Assembly: GCA_036498945.1 (NCBI GenBank)
Contig: DASYEQ010000063.1
Location: 1-64,000, forward strand
Direction: 5' to 3'
DNA length: 64,000 bases
Origin: JAQGMJ01 sp036498945
Lineage (GTDB): Bacteria; Pseudomonadota; Gammaproteobacteria; Burkholderiales; JAEUOS01
Below are positions 49,994 through 58,475 of the stretch, one piece after another. The notes below the pieces were generated by a model. The model worked only from the letters and a program-made list of their open reading frames with translations, made no database searches and was not told the DNA's origin. How positions within the stretch are numbered: the stretch's first letter is position 1; the number at the start of each line of letters is the position of its first letter. Position numbers and translations under genes: made by a program.

Positions 49994-50286
49994 GTCACCG
50001 TACCTCCAGGGGGCCGGGCGGCATATTTACCCGGGACTGTTACCCTATAGTAGTTTTCCCGGCCCGATTTCTACTGTCCGCAGGCTGCGGATAGCCGTGT
50101 AGGACACGGCCGATCTTCTTTGTTATAGGGGCGCCGAACACCGGCCCCTCGGTCTATATTTGCGCAGGCGGCCTGAAATCCCGAATATCAGACGGATTTC
50201 ACAATCTTGCGCACCGCTCGACATATTGTGGATGGGCCGCGCACGTATTCTTCAGGCGTTGCCGGCCAAACGTGAAAGAACAATCC
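49994..50286. other. 293-bp intergenic region with short hairpins
   Basis: No protein gene is visible. TCCGCAG-G-CTGCGGA (50077-50091) is a perfect 7-bp-arm hairpin, and a second GC-rich fold (GGGGCGCCG...CGGCCCC) follows at about 50127. The region is less GC-rich than its neighbours. It should hold the promoters for the two divergent flanking genes; a small RNA cannot be excluded. Confidence 0.35.
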
Positions 50287-50826
50287 ATGTACTTGAGCAA
50301 AGCCGCCTACTACGCCGACTTCGTGGTGTTTCCCTTGTTGATGCTGCTGCTGGCCAGCGCCCCGGTCTGGGCGACGCCTTGGGGCGATGCCGCCTGGATC
50401 GGCGCCGCGTTCTGCGGTTTCGCCGCCTATTCGCTGCTGGAGTACGTCCTGCACCGCTTCGTGCTGCACCGCCTGCCGCCGTTTTCGCGCATGCATGCCC
50501 TGCACCACGAACACCCGGCCGCGATGATCGGCACGCCGACCTGGGTCACCGCCGGCGCCGCCCTGGGCGTGCTATGCCTGGCCTGGCTTCTCGCGGGCCG
50601 CGTGCCCGCCTGCGGTTTCACCTTCGGGCTGATGCTGGGTTACGTCTGGTACGGGGCCGTGCACCACGCGGTACATCATTGGTCGGCGCGCAAGGGCTCG
50701 TGGCTTTACCAGCTCAAGCGCCGCCACAACGTGCATCACTACGCCAGCCAGCCCTGCAACTATGGCGTCACCACCGCGCTGTGGGACCGGCTGTTTGGTT
50801 CCGAGCGGCGGCGCAAGGTGGTCTAG
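50287..50826 (+). CDS. Fatty-acid hydroxylase/sterol desaturase-superfamily protein
   Basis: A 179-residue membrane protein with the eight-His di-iron pattern: HRFVLH (56-61), HALHHEH (70-76), HHAVHH (126-131) and HNVHH (147-151). Hydrophobic stretches at 12-30, 36-52, 84-103 and 108-123 flank the boxes. It is close in size to minimal bacterial hydroxylases of carotenoid, fatty-acid or hopanoid type; no carotenoid genes are nearby. A GTG five codons upstream is an alternative start. Confidence 0.87.
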   Translation: MYLSKAAYYADFVVFPLLMLLLASAPVWATPWGDAAWIGAAFCGFAAYSLLEYVLHRFVLHRLPPFSRMHALHHEHPAAMIGTPTWVTAGAALGVLCLAWLLAGRVPACGFTFGLMLGYVWYGAVHHAVHHWSARKGSWLYQLKRRHNVHHYASQPCNYGVTTALWDRLFGSERRRKVV

Positions 50827-50834
50827 CGCCGCGC

Positions 50835-51662
50835 TCACGCCTTTTGCCGGCGGCGGCGCCAGAGCCGGCGCAAGCCCCACAGCGGCACCAGCAACAATAC
50901 GCCGAAGGGCAGGGCATAAGCCAGGGTGACCAGCGCCGCCGCGATGCCGGCGGCCAGGTTGGCGCCGAAACTTCCCAGGGCGTCAAGCGTCGGCCGCCAG
51001 GCGGAAGCCTGGTCGCGGGCGCTGATCTGGATGTTCAGCAACTCCGTGTCCACACGCTGGTGAAGATGCGCGCTGGCGCCGCTCTGCGCCTCGATCTGGC
51101 TTTGTACCTGCGCCAGTTCCTGGTTGACGCGAATCAGCGTGTCGATGGTGTTGGCAGCGCGGCCGCGCAGCTCTTCCAGGCGCGTGCGGTAGTCCTTGAG
51201 CATGGCGAGCTTGCGCTCGCCGTCCTCGATCGGGCCGCCAAGGTCTTCAGCGCTCATCTGCTGGCTGGCGATCTCGCCCTGCGTGCCCAGTAGCGCGGTG
51301 AGCCGGCGGATGCCGGCCGGCGCGGCGCGCAATTGCAGGCCGGCGCCCGGCATCCGGCCGCCGGCGAGCGAAGCACGGAGCACCACGCAGCCCTCGGCGG
51401 CGGCGCAGGCAGCCTGGATCGCGTCGTAGGCGGGTGCCACCTTGGCGGCGTCCGTATCCAGTTGCACGCTGTGCTCGTAGGCCAGGTAGCGAATGCGTGC
51501 CTCCCCGGTTGCCTTGCGCGATGCGCCGGCCGCGCCCGCCGCAGCCGGCGATGCGGATTGCGCGAGCGATACCGGGGATTGTTTGCCGGCGGAGGCAAAC
51601 TCCTGCTTTGAGCAGGCACACAAGGCGAAAGTGGCCAGCAAGGCGGCCGGAAAAAGGCGCAT
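50835..51662 (-). CDS. DUF4349 lipoprotein
   Basis: A 275-residue exported protein. MRLFPAALLATFALCACSKQ gives a lipobox (LCAC). The body matches DUF4349: RYLAYEHSVQLDTDAAKVAPAYDAI, then a coiled coil (EDGERKLAMLKDYRTRLEELRGRAANTIDTLIRVNQELAQVQSQIEA). A C-terminal TM helix (AAGIAAALVTLAYALPFGVLLLVPLWGL) and an Arg-rich end follow. DUF4349 proteins are envelope proteins of unknown role. It converges on the hydroxylase gene and diverges from the next gene. Confidence 0.88.
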   Translation of the reverse strand: MRLFPAALLATFALCACSKQEFASAGKQSPVSLAQSASPAAAGAAGASRKATGEARIRYLAYEHSVQLDTDAAKVAPAYDAIQAACAAAEGCVVLRASLAGGRMPGAGLQLRAAPAGIRRLTALLGTQGEIASQQMSAEDLGGPIEDGERKLAMLKDYRTRLEELRGRAANTIDTLIRVNQELAQVQSQIEAQSGASAHLHQRVDTELLNIQISARDQASAWRPTLDALGSFGANLAAGIAAALVTLAYALPFGVLLLVPLWGLRRLWRRRRQKA

Positions 51663-51760
51663 GAATGCTCCATTGAGTGCAGTATCGGGACCAACACCTC
51701 GAACGGACGGCGGCGGCGAAAGGGGTTATGCTCCGGCGCTTTCAATCCCCTTGTTGCGCA

Positions 51761-52450
51761 ATGAATCTTCGCCTGCCAGGCGCATGTCTCTGCGTGCTCG
51801 CCCTGATGCTGCCCGCGCACGCGCAGGCGGCGCCACGGAAGGAGCCGGCGAAGGCGAAAGCGGCGAAAGATCCCTACGCCGGCGTGCAGCGGCCGGCAAG
51901 CCCGGAGGAATTGCTGCGTAACCTCAAATTCGCGCTCGAGCATCATCTGCTGCTGAGCGATGTGTTCTACGAGGAAAAGACCCTGCAGCGCTTTTTCGGC
52001 AACCGTAGCGCACGCTGGTTCAAGCTGCCGCGCCCGTTCATCCGCAACGGCCGGCTGCTCGGTCTGGATGGCGTGTTCGCGTCCGCCGGCGGCGAGACCA
52101 CGATCAACGTGCTGTACAAATTGGTTCCGGAGGGTGATCGCGAAAAGCGCCGCGCCATGATCGGCATCGATGCCGCCCGCGACGCGCGCGCCACCGCCGA
52201 TACGGTGATCAGGGTGTTCGGCGTCGACGGCCGTGTGGTCAATCCCGGCGCGGCGCCCGCGCCGGGCACGCACCGGTTTGGCAACAAGCTGCTGGTTTAT
52301 GAATTCGACGGCCCGCAGAGCAAAGGCAATCTCAACATCCAGATCACGGTCGACGGCGGCATCGGCAACATCATCGCCGTCGAAGAGCAAAAGGGATCGA
52401 CCCTGGCGCCGCTGGTGATCCAGCCGCCGCCGGCGCCGCCCGCGCAGTAG
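51761..52450 (+). CDS. Hypothetical exported protein
   Basis: A 229-residue protein with a signal peptide (LRLPGACLCVLALMLPAHAQA), a Lys/Ala-rich linker and a folded domain. The domain includes PEELLRNLKFALEHHLLLSDVFYEEKTLQRFFGNRSARWF and beta-rich KLLVYEFDGPQSKGNLNIQITVDG. The tail is Pro-rich. I do not recognise a family; the pattern suggests a periplasmic or surface beta protein. It shares a 98-base divergent region with the DUF4349 gene. Confidence 0.75.
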   Translation: MNLRLPGACLCVLALMLPAHAQAAPRKEPAKAKAAKDPYAGVQRPASPEELLRNLKFALEHHLLLSDVFYEEKTLQRFFGNRSARWFKLPRPFIRNGRLLGLDGVFASAGGETTINVLYKLVPEGDREKRRAMIGIDAARDARATADTVIRVFGVDGRVVNPGAAPAPGTHRFGNKLLVYEFDGPQSKGNLNIQITVDGGIGNIIAVEEQKGSTLAPLVIQPPPAPPAQ

Positions 52451-52563
52451 CGCCTCGCCGCGGCGGCGGCTCGGCAAAGCTTACCGGCGGTTTCGTGCCG
52501 TCGCATTGCGCGGTATGGGCATCACGATTGCTCGATGAGAACACCAACTCTCAGGAGAGCGCC

Positions 52564-52920
52564 ATGACCAGGTTTGCGCATTGCATCGGAGCGGTCGTCG
52601 TAGCCCTTGCCTCGGGCACGGCGGCACATGCCGATACGCCGGGCATGCCCGGTAGCAGCAGCGGCATGGACAGCTCCGGGCTCACCAATCCCTCCGGCAT
52701 GAGCACAGCCGACAATTCCGCCGCGCGTGCGCAGGCGCAGTCCGACCGGGCGGCCGTGCGTTCGCGGTCGCACGTCGGCGAGAGCCGCAGCGCGGGCGGC
52801 ACCACCAGTCCGTCAAGCGCGATGAGCGGCACCACCACTGGCAGCGCCACCCTTGGCACGGCGCCACCATCCAACGGCGTAAGCAACAGCATGAACGGCG
52901 GCGCGGCCGCCAGGCCATAA
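52564..52920 (+). CDS. Small secreted Ser/Gly/Thr-rich protein
   Basis: A 118-residue protein: signal peptide (FAHCIGAVVVALASGTAAHA) then a low-complexity mature region of about 95 residues rich in Ser, Gly, Thr, Ala and Met (MPGSSSGMDSSGLTNPSGMS), without Cys or recognisable fold. AGGAG precedes the ATG. Such proteins are often disordered envelope or extracellular proteins. Function unknown. Confidence 0.7.
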   Translation: MTRFAHCIGAVVVALASGTAAHADTPGMPGSSSGMDSSGLTNPSGMSTADNSAARAQAQSDRAAVRSRSHVGESRSAGGTTSPSSAMSGTTTGSATLGTAPPSNGVSNSMNGGAAARP

Positions 52921-52964
52921 GCGGTCCGTCGCCTACTTGGTTACCGGCAACCAGGCCTCACCGC

Positions 52965-53807
52965 CTAAGCGCGGCGTTTCGCGGGCTTGCGCACGGCGGC
53001 GTCATGCGCCGGCGCCGCCTGCTCCTCGCGTACCTTGCGCTTGCGCGGGGTTTCGCGCTTGAGCAAAAAGCTATAGGTGTGGCGCTGCGCGGGGTGCACG
53101 CTGATGGTCACTTCGAACATGCGGCCTTCGGCGTTGCAGTAACGGCGGATCACGTTGAGCGCCGGCGAGCCGGCCTTGGCGTCCAGGCTTGCCGCCACCG
53201 CCGGGCTGATCTGCCCGGCATAGATGTCGATCTGCGTGGCGTCGGCCTCCTCGCCGTACATCTCGGTGATCTGGTCGACGATCATCATGCTCTCGTGCTT
53301 CTTGTGCTTGACCACCCCGGCATACTCGGGCGCGACATAAAAATCGGTGTGGCACAGCGGCAGCGGTGAATCCTTGAGAAAGCGCAGCGCCTGGATGCGG
53401 AACCACGAACTGCCGAGCGGGCATTTGAGCAGATAGGCCAGTTCGTGATCGGCGATGATGTAGCTGGTGGAGAGCGTCTTGCGCACGGTGGCGCCGGCGT
53501 AATTGAGAATCTCCTGGATCGAGCTGACGCGCTGGATCAGGTGGCTCTGCCCGCTGGCGGCGATCACGGTGGAGCCGGCACGCGGGCGCCGCACGATCAG
53601 GCCTTCCTCGGCCAGCACGCGCAACGCCTCGCGCGTGCTGTAGCGGCTGGCCTGGAACAGGCGGCACAATTCCTCCTCGGTCGGCAGCCGCCCGCCGACG
53701 GCGTGCTTGCCGGTCTCGATCTCGTGACGCAACACATTGGCTATCTGCCAATGGCGTGGCGAAGCGGCGGCGGGCTTCACCGCGCCGGCGGTATGCGGGA
53801 GGCGCAT
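52965..53807 (-). CDS. GntR-family regulator, HutC subfamily (UTRA domain)
   Basis: A 280-residue regulator. The N-terminal winged HTH (WQIANVLRHEIETGKHAVGGRLPTEEELCRLFQASRYSTREALRVLAEEGLIVRRPRAGSTVI) is followed by a UTRA ligand domain (STSYIIADHELAYLLKCPLGSSWFRIQALRFLKDSPLPLCHTDFY). The Lys/Arg-rich C-tail is unusual. AAGGAAG precedes the ATG. It is divergent from the CMD/SMP-30/Bug operon, and a TCGAACAAnTAA motif occurs in front of both transcripts, so it probably represses both until a pathway metabolite binds. Confidence 0.92.
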   Translation of the reverse strand: MRLPHTAGAVKPAAASPRHWQIANVLRHEIETGKHAVGGRLPTEEELCRLFQASRYSTREALRVLAEEGLIVRRPRAGSTVIAASGQSHLIQRVSSIQEILNYAGATVRKTLSTSYIIADHELAYLLKCPLGSSWFRIQALRFLKDSPLPLCHTDFYVAPEYAGVVKHKKHESMMIVDQITEMYGEEADATQIDIYAGQISPAVAASLDAKAGSPALNVIRRYCNAEGRMFEVTISVHPAQRHTYSFLLKRETPRKRKVREEQAAPAHDAAVRKPAKRRA

Positions 53808-53828
53808 TCCGGCTTCCTTGAAATATTA

Positions 53829-53842
53829 GTCGAACAAATAAG
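53829..53842. promoter_or_regulatory. Candidate GntR operator, half-site in its own leader
   Basis: GTCGAACAAATAAG lies 22 bases before the gntR ATG. It shares TCGAACAAnTAA with the palindrome at 54013-54034 (read on its minus strand), suggesting autoregulation by the same protein. Confidence 0.5.
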
Positions 53843-54007
53843 CATTCTGCATGAAATGAGGCGAGGGTGACCGCCGGAATTCTAGCAGGGCAGGACCGGG
53901 TTCGTGATTTTCCTCTCTGATAGAGTGATGTGCGCCGCAGGGTCGCGGCGCGGCGTGAATGATGGGGTGATGCGTACGGGCGCGCCGGCATGTGTCGTTC
54001 CGGCGCA

Positions 54008-54036
54008 TTGACTTTAATTGTTCGAAACATTAAATT
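54008..54036 (+). promoter_or_regulatory. Promoter of the CMD/SMP-30 operon with operator between -35 and -10
   Basis: TTGACT (54008-54013), a 17-base spacer and TAAATT (54031-54036) fit a sigma-70 promoter. Between them and overlapping both is a 22-bp imperfect palindrome centred on TTCGAA (54013-54034, arms TTTAAT...ATTAAA). A GntR dimer bound there would exclude RNA polymerase. Confidence 0.65.
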
Positions 54037-54085
54037 GCGCCCACCTGCTTTTCGCCAGTGCCTGGCTTAACCTTCAAGGAATCCC

Positions 54086-54616
54086 ATGCCCAGACTTGCC
54101 TATGTGCCGATGGACCTAGCCGAACCGGCGGATTTGGTGGAAGCGGTGCGCAAGCGCCGCGGCGGTGCGTTCTCCTCGCTCGACCGCCTGCTGCTGCACA
54201 GCCCGCCGCTGACGCGCGGCTGGAACTACTACCTCAACCAGGTGCGCACCCAGATGACCCTGGACCCGAAGCTGCGCGAACTGGCAATGTGCGGCGTTGC
54301 GGTGGTCAACCGTGCCGAATACGAGTTCCAGGGCCACCTGCCGGAATTCCTCAAGGCCGGCGGTACCAAGGAGCAGGGCGAGGCGCTGCGCAATCCCGAA
54401 GCGGCGGCCAAGGACAGCAAGATGTTCACCGAGGCCGAGCGTGCGGCAATCCAGCTGACCATCGAAATGACGCGCAACGTGCAGGTGAGCGACGCCACAT
54501 TCAACGCGGCGAAGGCCGCCCTGCCCAACGAGCAGGCCCTAGTCGAACTGATCGGCACCATTGCCACCTACAACATGGTCTCGCGCTTCCTGGTGGCGCT
54601 GGACCTGCACGGCTGA
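54086..54616 (+). CDS. Carboxymuconolactone decarboxylase (CMD)-family protein
   Basis: A 176-residue AhpD/CMD-fold protein. LDPKLRELAMCGVAVVNRAEYEFQGHLPEFLKAG is the family core: Glu in RAEYEF with His in QGH, as in decarboxylase-type members, and no CxxC redox pair as in AhpD. IGTIATYNMVSRFLVALDL is the usual last helix. In catabolic operons such proteins act on lactones or as unassigned accessory enzymes. First gene after the operator-containing promoter. Confidence 0.88.
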   Translation: MPRLAYVPMDLAEPADLVEAVRKRRGGAFSSLDRLLLHSPPLTRGWNYYLNQVRTQMTLDPKLRELAMCGVAVVNRAEYEFQGHLPEFLKAGGTKEQGEALRNPEAAAKDSKMFTEAERAAIQLTIEMTRNVQVSDATFNAAKAALPNEQALVELIGTIATYNMVSRFLVALDLHG

Positions 54617-54648
54617 ACACCGCCAACGATTAACGGGACGGAGACAAT

Positions 54649-55545
<897 letters not shown>

Positions 55546-55564
55546 TCGCGAGGAGACAAGACAT

Positions 55565-56479
55565 ATGAGCTGGAAATTTGAATTGATCCATGCGCCCAAG
55601 GGGCGCGCGCTCGGCGGCCTGGCCTGGGATGGCAAGGCGATGCTGGTGTCGGATGCGATGGGTCTGCAGATTCTCTCTTTCGCCGACGGCGCGAAGGAGC
55701 CCGCGGTGTTCCGCAAGTGGACCAACCGGATCAACGGCATCGCCTACGGTCCCGGCGGCATGCTCTACGGCTGCCAGGAAGGTTCGCGCCGCGTGGTCGA
55801 GATGAAGCCGGACGGTTCCTCGGTGGTGACCACCACCGTGCTGGACGGCGCGCAGTACAACCACCCGTACAACGCGGCGGTGGACAAGAAGGGCCGCGTG
55901 TGGTTCAGCGACCGCCTGCACGCGGTGCTGGCCTCGGGCCCGCAGGTATTTCCCTACCTGCCGCACCAGTCGGTGCTGCGCATGACCCTGATGGGCCGGC
56001 CGCATACCGAATGGCACGTCGAGCGCCTCACCTATGACACCAAGAGCCCGCGCGGCGTGGCGGTCTCGCCGGATGAAAAGACGCTGTACGTCGCCGAGAC
56101 CGAGACGGTGCCGGGCGGCGTGCAGGAACTGCGCGCCTACCCGATCCTGGGTGACGGTACGCTCGGCCCCTGCGTGGTGCTGCATTCGTTTGGTGCGGAT
56201 TATCGCGGCGTGCATCGCGGCATCGACGGCATTTGCGTGGGCAAGGAAGGGCACATCCTCGCCTGCGCCGGCTGGAGCCGCAGCGGTCCCGGCGGCACGG
56301 TCTATGTGTTCAATCCGGACGGGCGCATCGCCGAATCGCACGCCATTCCCGAAGGCACGCCCCTCAACTGCGCCTTCGGCGGCGCCGATCTCTCGACGCT
56401 GTACGTGACCACCACCGAAGGCCACGTCTATCGCGCCAAGACCGGCTACACCGGCCACGTGCTCTACACCGCAGGCTAG
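55565..56479 (+). CDS. SMP-30-like beta-propeller protein (paralogue B, altered metal site)
   Basis: A 304-residue propeller paralogue following A by 19 bases. Blade repeats are clear (KKGRVWFSDRLH, SPRGVAVSPDEKTLYVAET, DGICVGKEGHILACAGWS, LSTLYVTTTEGHVYRAK). However, the first ligand motif GEGPVW is replaced by LGGLAWDGKAML, and SPNDIV by YNHPYNAAV. It may have lost classical lactonase chemistry or bind a different metal set. Co-transcription implies a role in the same pathway. Confidence 0.85.
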   Translation: MSWKFELIHAPKGRALGGLAWDGKAMLVSDAMGLQILSFADGAKEPAVFRKWTNRINGIAYGPGGMLYGCQEGSRRVVEMKPDGSSVVTTTVLDGAQYNHPYNAAVDKKGRVWFSDRLHAVLASGPQVFPYLPHQSVLRMTLMGRPHTEWHVERLTYDTKSPRGVAVSPDEKTLYVAETETVPGGVQELRAYPILGDGTLGPCVVLHSFGADYRGVHRGIDGICVGKEGHILACAGWSRSGPGGTVYVFNPDGRIAESHAIPEGTPLNCAFGGADLSTLYVTTTEGHVYRAKTGYTGHVLYTAG

Positions 56480-56555
56480 ATCGCAGTATCGTAGTAGCGC
56501 CGCTGCCGAAAAGACCGTACAGGCAAGGCAGCGGCGCCAACCAAGGAGACAATCG

Positions 56556-57527
56556 ATGGACCTCAAGCACTTCGGGCGCGCGGCGCTCGCCGCCTTTCTC
56601 GCGTTGAGCCTGCATGCCCAGGCACAGGACAAGTGGCCTGCCCACGCACTCAAGATCATCGTCGCCTACCCGCCTGGCGCCACCGGCGACATCATGGTGC
56701 GCGCCGTCAGTACCCGCCTTTCCGAGGAACTGGGCCAGGCGGTGGTGATCGAAAACCGCGCCGGCGGCGCCGGCATCTCGGCCGCCGACAGCGTCGCCAA
56801 GGCGCAGCCGGACGGCTACACCCTGCTGCTCGACGGACCGAACCACATCTCGAACGTGGCGATGTTCAAGCACCTGCCGTATGACACTGCGAAAGACTTC
56901 GCGGCGGTGTCCAACCTGGGCGTGACGCAAACCGTGTTGCTGGCCTACCCCGGCACCGGCTTCAAGACCGCGGACGACCTGGTCAAGGCGGCCAAGGCGG
57001 CGCCCGGCAAGATCAACTTCGGCTCCGCCGGCAACGGCACCGCCGGCCACCTGTCGATGGAATTGTTCGCCCGCCACTACGGCATCAAGATGACCCACGT
57101 GCCTTATAAGGGCGCAACCCCGGCGCTGACCGACCTGATGGGCGGCCAGGTGCAGGTGCTGTTCACCGGCCTGCCGCCGACGCTGGCGCAAATCCAGTCG
57201 GGCCGCGCGGTGCCGCTGGTGGTGTCGGGCGGAAGGCGCGCGCCGCAACTGCCGAACGTACCGTCGATGAACGACCTCGTCCCGGGGTATCAGGACGCAC
57301 CGGCGTGGTTCGGCCTGTTCACTACCGGCGGCACGCCGAAACCCATCGTCGCCCTGGTATCGAAAAAGATCGATTCCATCCTCAAGGAACCGGCGGTGGT
57401 GACGACGATGAACAACCAGGCGGTGATCATCGTCGGTGGTACGCCCGAATCCTTCGAGGAAACGGTGAAAAAGGATCTGCAGCGCGTGCCGCCGCTGATC
57501 CGCAGCCTTGGCATCTCGGCGGACTGA
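56556..57527 (+). CDS. Bug/TctC-family periplasmic solute-binding protein
   Basis: A 323-residue receptor with a signal peptide (AALAAFLALSLHAQAQ), then LKIIVAYPPGATGDIMVRA, VVIENRAGGAGISAADSVAKAQPDGYTLLL, FGSAGNGTAGHLSMELFA and VPYKGATPALTDLMGGQVQVLFTG. A strong AAGGAG precedes the ATG. It is last in the GntR-controlled operon, 76 bases after paralogue B, and probably binds the acid or lactone that the operon degrades. No TctA/B partner here. Confidence 0.93.
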   Translation: MDLKHFGRAALAAFLALSLHAQAQDKWPAHALKIIVAYPPGATGDIMVRAVSTRLSEELGQAVVIENRAGGAGISAADSVAKAQPDGYTLLLDGPNHISNVAMFKHLPYDTAKDFAAVSNLGVTQTVLLAYPGTGFKTADDLVKAAKAAPGKINFGSAGNGTAGHLSMELFARHYGIKMTHVPYKGATPALTDLMGGQVQVLFTGLPPTLAQIQSGRAVPLVVSGGRRAPQLPNVPSMNDLVPGYQDAPAWFGLFTTGGTPKPIVALVSKKIDSILKEPAVVTTMNNQAVIIVGGTPESFEETVKKDLQRVPPLIRSLGISAD

Positions 57528-57529
57528 GG

Positions 57530-58426
57530 CTACACGCTGCCGGGCAGGCGCAGCAGCGCCTGCCCCATGCGGATCTGCCGCCCCTCGGCGATGCCGGGCG
57601 CCAGCGTAAAGCCCGCTGGGGCGAATACGATGATGGTCGAGCCATGCTCGAACCAGCCCATCTCCTGGCCCTTGACGTAGGGCACGCTGTCGCAGGCCAT
57701 GCGATTCGGCCCCTTGTAGCGGATGTGCAGCAGCACGTCGATGAAATGCAGGCGGATGCTCGCCACCAGCACCGCCGCCACCGGCACCAGCGTCAGCACC
57801 TGGCCGGTATGCGTGAGGCGGGTGCGGATGGCGGCGCGTTCGTTCCTGCAGAACAGGCGCTCGACGCGCTTGAGCGCGATCGGGTTGACATTCCAGGTAT
57901 CGCCCGAGATGTAATCGACCTGCTCGACCTCGAGATCGGCCGGCGCGTGAAAGCGATGGTACATGCCGGCGGTGAGCCTTAGCGTCACATAGGTGCCGTT
58001 GCGGCAGGCCGCGATCGACTCCTCGTCGACCATCAGGTCTTCGATGCGGTAAGGAAAGTCCTTGGCCTGAAACACCTGGCCGTCCACCACCTGCCCGCAG
58101 GCGCCGACGATGGCATCGCTCGGGCTGGCGATCGCCTGCAGGTCCATGTCCACCGTGCGCATGCCGGGCTTGAGCTCGCGGATGAAGCAATCGTGCATGC
58201 TGGTGAAGCGCGTCTTCTTTGCTTCGCCCAGGTCGATGTCGCAGAACTGTTTCCAGAGGGCGATCGAAAAATCGCGCACCAGCGGCTGCTCGATCTTGGA
58301 AAACCAGCCGATGAAGCGCGTCAGCGTGGCGCGCGGGATGCGGTTGGTCAGCAGGAAATTGAGGTCTTCCTGGGCGGCGAATTTCGCCAGCAGGCGCGCC
58401 AGGGCGCCGCGATGTTCAAGCTGCAT
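57530..58426 (-). CDS. psd: Phosphatidylserine decarboxylase
   Basis: A 298-residue proenzyme. Catalytic Asp104 (SPSDAIVGACGQV), His157 (GMYHRFHAPAD) and the self-cleavage site Gly262-Ser263 (WFEHGSTIIVF; LGST in E. coli, HGST here) form the Psd triad and pyruvoyl site. It converts phosphatidylserine to phosphatidylethanolamine at the inner membrane. The start is MQLEHRG; longer frames upstream run into the neighbour. It shares a 49-base divergent region with an aminotransferase gene and converges on the Bug gene. Confidence 0.93.
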   Translation of the reverse strand: MQLEHRGALARLLAKFAAQEDLNFLLTNRIPRATLTRFIGWFSKIEQPLVRDFSIALWKQFCDIDLGEAKKTRFTSMHDCFIRELKPGMRTVDMDLQAIASPSDAIVGACGQVVDGQVFQAKDFPYRIEDLMVDEESIAACRNGTYVTLRLTAGMYHRFHAPADLEVEQVDYISGDTWNVNPIALKRVERLFCRNERAAIRTRLTHTGQVLTLVPVAAVLVASIRLHFIDVLLHIRYKGPNRMACDSVPYVKGQEMGWFEHGSTIIVFAPAGFTLAPGIAEGRQIRMGQALLRLPGSV

Positions 58427-58475
58427 TTTTTGCGTTGTCACGTTCGTGTAAAACCCTGGTGATAAATCGTATGGG

